A stretch of DNA of 64,000 nucleotides from Sphingomonas psychrolutea (lineage in GTDB: Bacteria; Pseudomonadota; Alphaproteobacteria; Sphingomonadales; Sphingomonadaceae), in NCBI RefSeq assembly GCF_014636175.1, contig NZ_BMDW01000014.1, forward strand, positions 36,272-100,271, given 5' to 3'. The notes beneath the pieces are model-generated. The model was not told the DNA's origin and did no database searches. It worked only from the letters and a program-made list of their open reading frames with translations. Positions 25,338 through 34,656 of the stretch are shown one piece after another. The position numbers and the translations under genes are program-made. Numbering within the stretch: the first letter of the stretch is position 1; each line of letters opens with the position of its first letter.

Positions 25338-25628
25338 GTGGACGAGGATGCTCTATTCACCGCCATTTGCGACTTTCGAGGCGGGACGTACATCTCGCAG
25401 ATCGCTGCAAAAGATATCGAGCGAGCAGTCCGCGCTTGGGCCGATCGTATCGAACAATCAAAAGACATCCCTGACGCTTCGACCGAGATTGCAAACGATG
25501 CGCGCTTCCATCTCGATCAGCTGGATATTCAGCCGACCGCTATCAGCGGTTTCGCAAATGTCTGGTGCATTTCGGGTTTGGCTGATGGCGATCAGGTTCT
25601 CGTGAATTTCGTTCAGACTGCCCGATGA
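25338..25628 (+). CDS. Hypothetical protein, 96 residues
   Basis: A GTG start at 25338 follows a good ribosome site (AGGAGA, 25325-25330). The product is acidic, soluble and has no signal peptide or membrane segment; it begins MDEDALFTAICDFRGGTYIS. Codon use is less GC-biased than in its neighbours, which hints at transfer or at a fast-evolving gene. It stands alone between a repeat unit and the convergent fhs gene. I do not recognise the family. Confidence 0.6.
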   Translation: MDEDALFTAICDFRGGTYISQIAAKDIERAVRAWADRIEQSKDIPDASTEIANDARFHLDQLDIQPTAISGFANVWCISGLADGDQVLVNFVQTAR

Positions 25629-25661
25629 TCCGCTCGCGCAAAGTACCACTTTGCGCGAAAC

Positions 25662-27323
25662 TCAAAACAACCCCTCGATCTCCCCCCGAGCCCCAAACCG
25701 AATCCCCTCCGCCGCCGGCACGCGCGGTAATCCCGGCATCGTCATGATCTCCCCGCAGATCGCCACCACGAACCCCGCGCCAGCGCTGAGGCGCACCTCG
25801 CGCACCGACACGACATGCCCCGTCGGCGCGCCGAGCTTGGCCGGGTCGGTCGAGAAGCTGTACTGCGTCTTGGCCATGCACACCGGCAAATGCCCGAACC
25901 CCGCCGCCTCGAACCGCGCGAGCTGCGCCAGCACCGACGGATCGGCAACCACTTCCTCGGCGCGGTAGATGCGCCTCGCGATCGCATTGATCTTGTCGAA
26001 CAACGACAGATCATCGGCATAAAGCGGCGCGAAGTGCGACGGCGCATCGGCCAGCGCCGCAACCTTCTCCGCCAGCTCGACCGCGCCCGCGCCACCATCG
26101 GCCCAATGCGAGCATAGCACCGCCTCGCACCCCTGCGCGGCGGCGATCTCTTGGATCACCGCGATTTCCTCCGCCGTATCGCCGTCGAAGCGGTTGATCG
26201 CCACCACGACGCCCACGCCGAAACTCCGCACATTCTCGATATGCCGCGCCAGATTGACGCCACCGCGCCGCACCGCCTCGGCATCGGGCGCGCCGAGATC
26301 GGCCTTGGCGACACCCCCGTTCATCTTCAGCGCGCGCACCGTCGCGACAATCACCGCCGCCGCCGGCTTTAATCCGGCCTGGCGGCATTTGATGTCGAAG
26401 AACTTCTCCGCCCCCAGGTCCGCCCCAAACCCCGCCTCGGTCACGACATAGTCCGCCAGCCCCAAAGCGGCGCGCGTCGCGATTACCGAATTGCAGCCAT
26501 GCGCGATATTGGCGAACGGTCCGCCATGAACGAACGCCGGCGTGCCCTCCAAGGTCTGGACGAGATTGGGCTTGATCGCCTGCGCGAGCAGCACCGCCAT
26601 CGCGCCATCGGCCTTGAGATCGCGCGCCGTCACCGGCTGTTTGTCGCGCGAATACGCCACCACAATCCGCCCGAGCCTTGCCTCCAGGTCGTGCAGGTCG
26701 CTCGCCAGGCACAGGATCGCCATCACCTCGGAGGCAACCGTAATGTCGAACCCGCTCTCACGCGGGAAACCGTTGGCCGGCCCGCCGAGCGACTGCGCGA
26801 TGTCGCGCAAAGCCCGGTCGTTCATGTCGAGCACGCGCCGCCACACGATCCGCCGCACATCGATGTCGAGCGCATTGCCCCAATGGACATGGTTGTCGAT
26901 CATCGCCGCGAGCAAATTGTGCGCCGAGGTGATCGCATGGAAATCGCCGGTGAAATGGAGGTTGATATCCTCCATCGGCACGACTTGCGCGTAACCCCCG
27001 CCGGTCGCCCCGCCCTTGGTGCCGAAGCACGGGCCGAGGCTCGGTTCGCGCAAGGCGAGCATCGTTTTCCGCCCGGTGCGGTTGAGCGCATCGGCGAGAC
27101 CGACCGAGGTGGTCGACTTGCCCTCTCCGGCTGGCGTCGGGTTGATCGCGGTGACCAGGATCAACTTGCCCTGCTGGGTCGGCGCGGGGACGGCGGATAG
27201 GTCGATCTTTGCCTTGAAATGCCCATACGGTTCGACCGCTTCGGGCGGGATCCCCGCGCTGGCGGCGATGACACCAATCGGTTGCAAAGTGGCGGCGCGC
27301 GAGATTTCGATGTCGGTCAGCAT
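25662..27323 (-). CDS. fhs: Formate--tetrahydrofolate ligase
   Basis: Makes 10-formyl-THF from formate, ATP and THF. The 553-residue protein has the P-loop-like [38 protein letters not shown] and [14 protein letters not shown], all typical of monofunctional bacterial FTHFS. The ATG at 27323 is preferred over a longer open frame. It provides formyl-THF used by Fmt and PurN, both encoded in this window, although not in the same operon. The 202-bp gap to the divergent rmuC contains no repeat that I can see. Confidence 0.96.
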   Translation of the reverse strand: MLTDIEISRAATLQPIGVIAASAGIPPEAVEPYGHFKAKIDLSAVPAPTQQGKLILVTAINPTPAGEGKSTTSVGLADALNRTGRKTMLALREPSLGPCFGTKGGATGGGYAQVVPMEDINLHFTGDFHAITSAHNLLAAMIDNHVHWGNALDIDVRRIVWRRVLDMNDRALRDIAQSLGGPANGFPRESGFDITVASEVMAILCLASDLHDLEARLGRIVVAYSRDKQPVTARDLKADGAMAVLLAQAIKPNLVQTLEGTPAFVHGGPFANIAHGCNSVIATRAALGLADYVVTEAGFGADLGAEKFFDIKCRQAGLKPAAAVIVATVRALKMNGGVAKADLGAPDAEAVRRGGVNLARHIENVRSFGVGVVVAINRFDGDTAEEIAVIQEIAAAQGCEAVLCSHWADGGAGAVELAEKVAALADAPSHFAPLYADDLSLFDKINAIARRIYRAEEVVADPSVLAQLARFEAAGFGHLPVCMAKTQYSFSTDPAKLGAPTGHVVSVREVRLSAGAGFVVAICGEIMTMPGLPRVPAAEGIRFGARGEIEGLF

Positions 27324-27525
27324 GGCGACAGTCCTAACCGCTGGCCGCCCCACGACAAGCGCGCCGCGTCTTTTTTCCTCTGTCCTACGGTCGCCGTTCG
27401 AATTATGTTCCCCTGATGGAAAACCGCGCTCCGCACCCCTTCGCTTCGTCCCGCATTTCTGCTCGCTTCGTCGCGCGTGTAGTTCGACAGGGCGGCACCT
27501 TCGTTACCTTTGGCGAGTCCAAGTA

Positions 27526-28998
27526 ATGGAGTTGCTGCTTGCTGCCCTGGTCGCGCTCGTCCTCGGCCTCGCACTCGGCTGGTTCCTCGGCGGGCGCGGC
27601 GCAGCGCAGGCGCGCGCCGATGCGGCCGCCCGCGAGGCCGATTTCAAGCGCGCGATCGTCGATCTTGCGGGCGCCGAGGAACGCGCGAAGGCCGCCGAAC
27701 AACTCCGCGTCGATCTCGCCACTATCCGCGACGAACGCGATGTCGCGCGGCTGGAGAACACCGCGCTCAAGACGCACAGTTCGGCATTCGAAACCCGCCT
27801 CGCCGAGGTGCGCGCGACGGACGAGGCGCGGCTGAAGATGGTGCGCGAAACGCAGGAGGCGCGGATCGCCGAGTTGCTCCACGCCAAAGAAGTGCTTGCG
27901 ACGCAATTCGCCGAAGTCTCGAACAAATTGCTGAGCGAGGCGCAGGAAAGCTTCCTCAAACGCGCTGACGAGCGCTTCCGCCAATCGGAGGAAACCGCAG
28001 GTCAGAACCTCAAATCGATGCTCCAGCCGGTCAGCGACCGCTTGCTGAAGTACGAGCAAGCCGTGACCGCCGTCGAAAGCGAGCGCAAGGGCGCGTTCAG
28101 CGAGCTCAAGGGCCAGATCGAGGCGATGCGGATCGGGCAGGAGAAGGTCTCGACCGAGGCCGCGAAGCTGGTCAATTCGCTGCGCAACGCGCCAAAATCG
28201 CGCGGGCGCTGGGGCGAGCAGCAGCTCAAGAACGTGCTCGAAAGCTGTGGCCTTGCCGAACATACCGATTTCCAGACCGAGGTCTCGGTGTCGGGCGGCG
28301 ACGAGGGCGGGCGATTGCGCCCGGATGCGATCATCACCATCCCCGGCGGGCGCAGTCTAATCATCGACGCCAAGGTGTCTTTGAACGCCTATCAGGATGC
28401 GTTCGGTGCAGTCGACGAGGGCGAACGCGCCGTCGGCCTTGCCGCGCACGCCGCCTCGATGCGCGCGCATATCAACGGGCTCGGCAACAAAGCCTATTGG
28501 AGCCAGTTCGCCGACGCGCCCGATTATGTCATCATGTTCGTCCCCGGCGAACATTTCCTCGCGGCAGCACTCGAACACGATCATGAATTGTGGAATTACG
28601 CCTTCGAAAAGCGCGTGCTGCTCGCGACGCCGACCAATCTGGTGGCGATCGCCCGCACCGTCGCCTCGGTGTGGCGGCAGGAACGTCTTGCTAAAGAGGC
28701 ACGGCAGATCGGCGAGCTCGGCAAGGAGCTGTACGACCGACTCGCCAAGGCGGCGGGCGATTTGCGCAAGGTCGGCGGCGGGCTGACCAGCGCGGTCAAC
28801 AATTACAATGCCTTCGTCTCGTCTTTTGAGAGTCGAGCGCTGGTGACGGCCCGCAAGTTTCGAGATTTGAACATCGAAACCGGCGCGCGCGAGATCGAGG
28901 ACGTGCCGCCGGTTGAAGCGTTGGCGCGGTACGGGGAGGTGGTGCCGTTGATCGAGGCACCGGCCCAAGAGGCGGCTGAAGCAGGAGAGTTGAAATGA
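27526..28998 (+). CDS. rmuC: RmuC-family DNA recombination protein
   Basis: A 490-residue protein thought to limit inversions at inverted repeats and collapsed forks. It has an N-terminal membrane anchor (ELLLAALVALVLGLALGWFL), a long coiled coil (about residues 30-170, rich in Glu, Arg and Ala), then the RmuC nuclease-like core with RGRWGEQQLKNVLESCGL and IIDAKVSLNAYQDA. The ATG is at 27526. A presumed role at inverted repeats is notable in a genome full of hairpin repeats, but that link is only inference. Confidence 0.93.
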   Translation: MELLLAALVALVLGLALGWFLGGRGAAQARADAAAREADFKRAIVDLAGAEERAKAAEQLRVDLATIRDERDVARLENTALKTHSSAFETRLAEVRATDEARLKMVRETQEARIAELLHAKEVLATQFAEVSNKLLSEAQESFLKRADERFRQSEETAGQNLKSMLQPVSDRLLKYEQAVTAVESERKGAFSELKGQIEAMRIGQEKVSTEAAKLVNSLRNAPKSRGRWGEQQLKNVLESCGLAEHTDFQTEVSVSGGDEGGRLRPDAIITIPGGRSLIIDAKVSLNAYQDAFGAVDEGERAVGLAAHAASMRAHINGLGNKAYWSQFADAPDYVIMFVPGEHFLAAALEHDHELWNYAFEKRVLLATPTNLVAIARTVASVWRQERLAKEARQIGELGKELYDRLAKAAGDLRKVGGGLTSAVNNYNAFVSSFESRALVTARKFRDLNIETGAREIEDVPPVEALARYGEVVPLIEAPAQEAAEAGELK

Positions 28999-29184
28999 TC
29001 CGCGCTGAAGCGAAATCGGTCGTCACGCTGGCGATCGCCTGGAGCATGACGGTTGCCTCTGCCTTAGCGGCATCGCCGCAGAACGCTGCGATCTGGTCGA
29101 ACCCGTGATTACGAGGATCGAACGCGATCTCGCCGGGGATAAGCGGCACGTCTATTGCGGCATGTCGACGACCGAGACGCTCCT
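28995..29184 (+). pseudogene. Frameshifted remnant of a small exported protein
   Basis: A strong ribosome site (AGGAGA, 28983-28988) and an ATG overlapping the rmuC stop (ATGA) open a frame with a signal-peptide-like sequence (VVTLAIAWSMTVASALAASP) that stops at 29106-29108 after 37 codons. From about 29060 another frame reads sensibly: CDLVEPVITRIERDLAGDK and then HVYCGMSTTETLL, until it runs into the end of the convergent methyltransferase gene. The two halves look like one small secreted protein broken by a single-base change and truncated at its C-terminus. Alternatively the 37-residue product is a real short peptide. Confidence 0.45.
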
Positions 29185-29979
29185 TTACTCGCGCCCAAGC
29201 ACTTCATATGCCATCACCGCCGTCGCCACCGCCGCATTCAAGCTATCCGCCTTGCCCAGCATCGGGATCTTGACCAGCACATCGCACTGCGCGGCATAGC
29301 CGTCGGGCATGCCCTGCGCTTCATTCCCGGTGAGCAGGAAGGTCGGCGCGGTGTAGCTCGCGGTGCGATATCCGGTTTCGGTATCGAGGCTCAGCCCGAC
29401 CAATTGCCCCGGCCCGCTGCGCAGCCAGGGCAGAAACTCGGCCCATTCGCATTGTACGACCGGCACGGTGAACAACGCCCCCATGCTCGCGCGCACCGCC
29501 TCAACCGAGAAGGGATCGACGCACTCGCCGATCAGGATCAGCGCGCCCGCGCCAACCGCATCGCCGGTGCGCAGGATCGTGCCGAGATTACCCGGATCGC
29601 GCAGCCGCTCGGCGACCAGCCAGATGCTCGCGCTATAACGATCGAGACTGTCGAGCGTGCGGGTGAATTCGGCAAACACGCCTACCACGGCCTGCGGATT
29701 GTCCTTGCCCGACAATTTGGAAAGGATGTCGGGCACCGTCTCGATCGCCTCGCCCCCCGCCGCCTCGACCGCGGCGACGAGCGCGAGCACCAGCGGATGT
29801 GCCGCGCTGTCGCGCGCGAAGAACAGATATTGCGGAATTCGCCCCGCCTCGCGCGCCTCGGTCAGGATGCGGAGCCCCTCGGCAAGGAACAGCCCTTCCT
29901 CGCGGCGGTGCCGCTTCTCGCGCAAGCTGCGGATGCGTTTGATGAGCGGGTTGGAGAAAGCGGTGATTTCGCGGGGCAT
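29185..29979 (-). CDS. TrmH/SpoU-family RNA 2'-O-methyltransferase
   Basis: A 264-residue SPOUT methyltransferase. The three SpoU motifs are LRDPGNLGTILRTGDAVG, LLTGNEAQGMPD and KIPMLGKADSLNAAVATAV. An N-terminal substrate-binding domain (FSNPLIKRIRSLREKRHRR) precedes them, as in RlmB-like and TsnR-like enzymes. The target RNA site is not readable. A family C repeat unit separates it from ptsH. Confidence 0.92.
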   Translation of the reverse strand: MPREITAFSNPLIKRIRSLREKRHRREEGLFLAEGLRILTEAREAGRIPQYLFFARDSAAHPLVLALVAAVEAAGGEAIETVPDILSKLSGKDNPQAVVGVFAEFTRTLDSLDRYSASIWLVAERLRDPGNLGTILRTGDAVGAGALILIGECVDPFSVEAVRASMGALFTVPVVQCEWAEFLPWLRSGPGQLVGLSLDTETGYRTASYTAPTFLLTGNEAQGMPDGYAAQCDVLVKIPMLGKADSLNAAVATAVMAYEVLGRE

Positions 29980-29994
29980 TTACTTCTTCTTCCT

Positions 29995-30100
29995 CCCCTC
30001 CCGCTTGCGGGAGGGGATCGAGGGGTGGGCGCGCGCTATCGACCGGGTGCACCGTTGAGAGCGCGCGCCCACCCCCAACCCCTCCCGCAAGCGGGAGGGG
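29995..30100. repeat. Family C repeat unit with long nested stem
   Basis: Two family C hairpins (29995-30016, 30079-30100) flank a 15-bp perfect stem (30023-30037 / 30060-30074, GGGTGGGCGCGCGCT) with a 22-nt loop. The whole is a two-level inverted repeat of 106 bp. It lies between the ptsH stop (30106) and the downstream methyltransferase start (29979), so it would form in a leftward transcript coming from the PTS genes. Confidence 0.92.
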
Positions 30101-30105
30101 GGATC

Positions 30106-30390
30106 TTAGTCTTCCCCAAACTTCGCCTCGACCAGCGCATATAGCGCTCCGACCACCGCCTCGGCATGCTCGCCCTCGGCCGAGATCGTGATTGTATCAC
30201 CCATCGCCGCGCCAAGCATCATCAGCCCCATGATCGATGTACCGGTGACCGACCCGGCGCCTTCCTTTTCGACCTGCACTTCGCACGGCTGCGTCGCCGC
30301 CAGCGTCACGAACTTCGCGCTCGCCCGTGCATGCAGCCCGCGCTTGTTGGTAATGAGCACGCGCCGTTCGACCTTGGGCAACACCGACAT
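30106..30390 (-). CDS. ptsH: HPr, phosphocarrier protein of the regulatory PTS
   Basis: A 94-residue HPr. The phosphorylated histidine is H20 in KRGLHARASAKF, and the regulatory serine target of HprK is kept in GTSIMGLMMLGAA. The ATG at 30390 shares a base with the EIIA stop (TGATG). No sugar-specific EIIB or EIIC is present, so this is the regulatory (nitrogen/carbon-sensing) PTS seen in alphaproteobacteria. Confidence 0.95.
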   Translation of the reverse strand: MSVLPKVERRVLITNKRGLHARASAKFVTLAATQPCEVQVEKEGAGSVTGTSIMGLMMLGAAMGDTITISAEGEHAEAVVGALYALVEAKFGED

Positions 30391-30797
30391 CAAGCGGCAG
30401 CCTCGCCCAGCACTTCGGAGGCGACCGAAATGTATTTCCGTCCGGCCTCGCGCGCGGCGGCGACGGCATCGACGATCTTCATCTTCTTGCGCGCCGATTC
30501 GAGTCGGATCAGCATCGGCAAATTGATCCCCGCAATAACTTCGATCCGCCCGCGCTCCATCAGCGAGATGGCGAGGTTGGAAGGGGTCCCGCCGAACAGA
30601 TCGGTCAGCAAGATCACCCCGCGCCCGTCATCGACTCGCGCGATCGCCGCTGCAATGTCGTTGCGGCGCGCCTCCATATCGTCCTCGGGGCCGATATTGA
30701 CCGTCGCCACGCGCTCCTGCTTGCCGACGACATGCTCCATCGCGGTGACGAATTCGTCGGCCAGCCGACCATGCGTCACGAGAACCAGCCCGATCAT
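30390..30797 (-). CDS. EIIA-Man-type PTS protein
   Basis: A 135-residue EIIA of the mannose-family fold, with the phospho-accepting histidine at H9 (LVLVTHGRLADEF) and DDGRGVILLTDLFGGTPSNLA. The ATG at 30797 gives the family N-terminus; the frame stays open 13 codons further, into the rapZ end. It lies between rapZ and ptsH and probably accepts phosphate from HPr as a regulatory output. Confidence 0.92.
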   Translation of the reverse strand: MIGLVLVTHGRLADEFVTAMEHVVGKQERVATVNIGPEDDMEARRNDIAAAIARVDDGRGVILLTDLFGGTPSNLAISLMERGRIEVIAGINLPMLIRLESARKKMKIVDAVAAAREAGRKYISVASEVLGEAAA

Positions 30798-30810
30798 CGT
30801 TCCGCCCACA

Positions 30811-31764
30811 TCATGTAGCTTGCGCCCCATCGTCATCTGTCTTGTCGGTTATCTCGTCCTGCACCCCCTCCAATGAGTCCTGAGGTGCGGCGGCGAGATC
30901 GCGGTGCGAGACCGTGGGCGAAAATCCCGCGTCGCGCAACCGGGCTGCGACGCGCTCTGTGACATGGACCGAACGGTGTCTCCCTCCGGTACAGCCAAAC
31001 GCGACGGTCACATAGGATTTCCCCTCGGCCCTGTAGCGCGGGAGCAACAGTAACAGCAGCGACTCGATCTGCCCGACCGCCGCTTCATACGCCTGGTCCT
31101 CTGCGATATAGGCCGAGACATCCGCGTCCAGCCCCGTGCCGGGCCGCAGTTCGGGCACCCAATGCGGATTGCGCAGGAAGCGCATGTCGAACACCAAATC
31201 GGCATTGCGCGGAAGCCCGCGCGAAAAACCAAACGAGGTGACCGAAAGCGTGGGCTTGCCCAGACCCTCGCCCGAAAACGTCGCGCGAATTTGCTGGGCG
31301 AGCGCGTTTGCGGTCAAATCGGTCGTGTCGATCAGCCGGTTCGCCCAACGCCGGATCGGCGCGAGCAATTCGCGTTCGCGCGCGATGCCGTCCGCCGCCG
31401 GTCGGTCAAGCGCCAGCGGATGCCGCCGCCGCGTCTCGGAGTAGCGCCGCTCGAGTTCGCCGCCGGCGCAATCGAGGAACAAAGTGCCGACATCATGACC
31501 GTGCTGCTCGCGGAGTTGCTTGATCCGCTGGACGATTCGCTCGGGATCGAAGTCGCGGGTGCGCGCGCCGATGCCCAGCGCGAGCGGTTGGCGCGAACGC
31601 TCGGCGCCCTCCGGCAAGGGCGCGCTCAACAGCCGGTCGAGCAGCAAAAGCGGCAAATTATCGACGACTTCCCAGCCGAGATCCTCAAGCGTGCGCAACA
31701 CGGTCGATTTTCCAGCGCCCGACATGCCTGTGACGAGCAAGATGTCCTTGGGGTCGCGCTTCAT
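30811..31764 (-). CDS. rapZ: RapZ-family nucleotide-binding protein
   Basis: A 317-residue P-loop protein (LLVTGMSGAGKSTVLRTLED) with the C-terminal RapZ domain containing VAFGCTGGRHRSVHVTERVA, which in enterobacteria binds a small RNA or a precursor metabolite. In alphaproteobacteria it is linked with hprK and PTS genes, as here. The start ATG overlaps the hprK stop (ATGA). Confidence 0.94.
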   Translation of the reverse strand: MKRDPKDILLVTGMSGAGKSTVLRTLEDLGWEVVDNLPLLLLDRLLSAPLPEGAERSRQPLALGIGARTRDFDPERIVQRIKQLREQHGHDVGTLFLDCAGGELERRYSETRRRHPLALDRPAADGIARERELLAPIRRWANRLIDTTDLTANALAQQIRATFSGEGLGKPTLSVTSFGFSRGLPRNADLVFDMRFLRNPHWVPELRPGTGLDADVSAYIAEDQAYEAAVGQIESLLLLLLPRYRAEGKSYVTVAFGCTGGRHRSVHVTERVAARLRDAGFSPTVSHRDLAAAPQDSLEGVQDEITDKTDDDGAQAT

Positions 31765-32186
31765 GGTTGCATTGTAGCGCGGCGCAGCGCCAATTCCACC
31801 TTGATTGCCGCCGATCCTTCAAAGGCATCGAGCGCCACCATCGGCACGGGAAGGCCGGCGATGACGTGAGTGGCGGAGCCCGGCGGCATCCGCTCGACGG
31901 CCCCGCCGAGTCTAACCACCAACGCGACGGGTATATCGGTCACCTGCACCACCTCGACGATGCCGACACCGCGCACTTCGATCTTACCCGCGATCATCGC
32001 CGGCGCCGCCGCCAGCAGGCGACCGTCGATCACCGTGAGTTCGGTCTGATCGTCGCTGATCAACCGCGCACCACGATCGATCAGCTGCAGCGCGAGATCG
32101 GACTTCCCCGCGCCCGAAGGCCCGGTCAGCAACACGCCGTGTGCCCCGATCGCCACCGAGGTCGCGTGCAGTCGCAGCGGGGTCAC
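31761..32186 (-). CDS. hprK: HPr kinase/phosphorylase, short alphaproteobacterial form
   Basis: A 141-residue protein comprising only the catalytic domain of HprK: the P-loop LLTGPSGAGKSDLALQL and the signature GKIEVRGVGIVEV are present, while the N-terminal domain of Firmicute enzymes is absent. It should phosphorylate HPr on serine and thereby control phosphate flow in the PTS. The GTG start at 32186 overlaps the chvG stop (GTGA). Confidence 0.93.
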   Translation of the reverse strand: MTPLRLHATSVAIGAHGVLLTGPSGAGKSDLALQLIDRGARLISDDQTELTVIDGRLLAAAPAMIAGKIEVRGVGIVEVVQVTDIPVALVVRLGGAVERMPPGSATHVIAGLPVPMVALDAFEGSAAIKVELALRRATMQP

Positions 32187-33811
32187 CGTGCGTTTTCCAT
32201 CGGCATGCGGATCACGAAGCGCGCGCCCGCTGCGCCATCCGCTCGCGCGGTCGCCACGATACTCCCCTGATGCGCCTCAACGATCGTGCGCGCGATCGCG
32301 AGGCCGAGCCCCGAATGCTTGCCGAAGGCCTCTCCCGCCGGGCGCAGCGATTGGAAGCGCCGGAACACTTGTTCGCGCGCGGCCTCGGGCACGCCTGGCC
32401 CCTGATCCTCGATCGCCACGACGACGACGTCATGGTCGCACGTCGCGGACAGCAGGATCAGCCCGCCATCGGGGGAGAAGGACACCGCATTCTCGATCAA
32501 ATTTTCGAGCACCCGCTCCAACCGCGCGCCTTCGCCCGGCACGATCAGCGGCAGGTCGGTGCGGCGGTCGAACTGCAGCCGCACGCCGCGCTCCACCCCG
32601 CGCGCCTCGCGACTGGCGATCAGCGCGGCGATCATCGCACCCAGATCGACCGGCTCGAACTTGGTCCGGCTGAGCTGCGCGTCGAGCCGTGAAGCCTCGG
32701 CAATGTCGGTGATCAACCGGTCGAGCCGCTGCACATCGTCCCGCACAATGGCGAGCAACCGCGCCTGCAACGTCGGGTCCTTGACCGTCGTCATCCCTTC
32801 GACCGCCGAGCGCAACGAGGCGAGCGGGTTCTTCATTTCGTGCGTTACATCGGCGGCGAACGCCTCGATCGCATCGATCCGCGCGCGCAAAGCGAGGCTC
32901 ATGTCGGACAAAGCGCGCGCCAGCATCCCGATTTCGTCGCGACGCTCGGGCAAGCGCGGCACGACGACTTCGCGCGCCCGCCCGACCCGCACGCGCACCG
33001 CGGCGCGCGCCAGCTTGCGCAGCGGCTGAACGATCGTGCGGGCAAGGAACAGCGACAACAGTACTGAGGCGATCGACACAACCAGCAGCACAACACCGAG
33101 CCGGTAACGCTCGAGCCGCACCGTCTGCGTTATTTCGCGCGCGTTGATCGTCGTCATCACGACTCCAGCCCCGGGGCCCCTAATGGGAAGGGGAGAGGCC
33201 GCGGTGATGATCGGCGTGCGGTCTGGTGCGCGCCATACCGTCGCGGCCACGGTCGGCGTATCGCGGGCGGTGCGAATGTCCGGCCAGTCGCGCCCTTCAT
33301 AATGCTCGCGATAGAGCGGCGCACGCGGCGTGCCGACGACGGTGTCGATCCCCGCATCGAGGAAGCGCGCCGCGGCTTGCCGCCAATCTTGCTTGTCGGG
33401 ATCCTGCAGGACGACATTGCGCAAGCCCAGCCGCCGCGTGTCGATCACTGGCTTGCCCGTTTCATCAAAGACTCGCACCCGCGCGCCCATGTCGCGCGCC
33501 AGCCGTAGCGCGAGGTCGGCCCGCCGGTCCTCCGGCACCGACACCAGCGCCTCGGCGATCAGCCGCGCCTCGCGGATCGATTGCGCCACGCGTCCATCGA
33601 CGATCCGGCTACGATACGAATCGAGATAGAAAAACCCGCCCGCCAGCAGCGCGAGCGCAAATACGTTGACGAACAAGATCCGCGGCGTGAGCGAGACACG
33701 CGCCGACCAGCGCAGCGAGAGTGCGCGCGCATCCTCGTCGCCGCGCTCCACGCCGTCGCCCCCCACGGCACCGCCGCCGTCATTCCTCGGAGAATCGATA
33801 CCCGGCTCCAT
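32183..33811 (-). CDS. chvG: ChvG/ExoS-type sensor histidine kinase
   Basis: A 542-residue membrane kinase. One transmembrane helix lies near residues 42-62 ([20 protein letters not shown]) and a second near 220-240 bounds a periplasmic sensing domain. HAMP follows, then the DHp domain with the phospho-acceptor H324 ([12 protein letters not shown]), then the ATP-binding domain with DQGPGVP and [10 protein letters not shown]. ChvG senses acid and envelope conditions in related bacteria. Its start lies 32 bp inside chvI. Confidence 0.94.
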   Translation of the reverse strand: MEPGIDSPRNDGGGAVGGDGVERGDEDARALSLRWSARVSLTPRILFVNVFALALLAGGFFYLDSYRSRIVDGRVAQSIREARLIAEALVSVPEDRRADLALRLARDMGARVRVFDETGKPVIDTRRLGLRNVVLQDPDKQDWRQAAARFLDAGIDTVVGTPRAPLYREHYEGRDWPDIRTARDTPTVAATVWRAPDRTPIITAASPLPIRGPGAGVVMTTINAREITQTVRLERYRLGVVLLVVSIASVLLSLFLARTIVQPLRKLARAAVRVRVGRAREVVVPRLPERRDEIGMLARALSDMSLALRARIDAIEAFAADVTHEMKNPLASLRSAVEGMTTVKDPTLQARLLAIVRDDVQRLDRLITDIAEASRLDAQLSRTKFEPVDLGAMIAALIASREARGVERGVRLQFDRRTDLPLIVPGEGARLERVLENLIENAVSFSPDGGLILLSATCDHDVVVVAIEDQGPGVPEAAREQVFRRFQSLRPAGEAFGKHSGLGLAIARTIVEAHQGSIVATARADGAAGARFVIRMPMENAR

Positions 33812-34499
33812 ATAATGTTTCTATGGCATCGAATGCCGGGTCGATCTGCCGGAACTTGCGGCGGACGCGTTTGATGTGGCTGTCGATCGTGCGGTCATCG
33901 ACATAGATGTCGTCGTGATAGGCGGCATCCATCAACTGGTTGCGCGTCTTCACGATGCCGGGGCGCTGCGCCAGCGTTTCGAGGATGAGGAATTCGGTGA
34001 CGGTCAGCACCACCGTCGCGCCGCCCCATGTGACGCGGTGCCGCGCGGTATCCATCGCCAGTCGTCCGCGCACGAGCGCGGTGTCGGCGGCCGCTTCGTC
34101 AGCTCCCGCACCGCCCGCCGCGACTTCGGTCCGCCGCAGGATCGCGCGAATTCGCGCGATCAGCAGCCGCTGCGAAAAGGGTTTGGCGATATAATCGTCC
34201 GCCCCCATCGCGAGGCCGAGCGCCTCGTCGAGCTCGTCATCCTTCGAGGTGAGGAAGATCACCGGCACCATGCTCTTCTCACGAAGCCGCCGCAGCAGTT
34301 CGAGCCCGTCCATCCGCGGCATCTTGATATCGAGGATCGCGATGTCGGGGGGATTGTCGATCAGCGCCTTGAGCGCTGTCTCGCCATCCGAATAGAGCCG
34401 CGTAACGAACCCCTCGGCTTGCAGCGCGATCGACACCGAGGTGAGGATATTGCGGTCGTCGTCGACCAAAGCGATCGTTGCCGTCATCGGCCGGGACAT
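33780..34499 (-). CDS. chvI: ChvI-type response regulator
   Basis: A 239-residue OmpR-family regulator. The receiver domain has the acidic pocket VDDDRN and phospho-acceptor D57 (AILDIKMP). The winged-helix output domain ends [11 protein letters not shown] start at ATG 34499 or 34487 is possible. It is divergent from pckA across 157 bp, an arrangement conserved in rhizobia and other alphaproteobacteria where ChvI controls pckA. Confidence 0.95.
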   Translation of the reverse strand: MSRPMTATIALVDDDRNILTSVSIALQAEGFVTRLYSDGETALKALIDNPPDIAILDIKMPRMDGLELLRRLREKSMVPVIFLTSKDDELDEALGLAMGADDYIAKPFSQRLLIARIRAILRRTEVAAGGAGADEAAADTALVRGRLAMDTARHRVTWGGATVVLTVTEFLILETLAQRPGIVKTRNQLMDAAYHDDIYVDDRTIDSHIKRVRRKFRQIDPAFDAIETLYGAGYRFSEE

Positions 34500-34656
34500 T
34501 CCTTATCGTTCAAGCGTAGCGCCTAATCCATTACGCGGGCGCGCTCAATGCAAGCTGAACGGACGCTGTTTGACCGCAGCCTATGCCCTCGATATGCGCA
34601 CGGCATACGTATGCGGAGCGAAATGGCCCGCGTGATAGTCCAGGAGAGACACTTCC

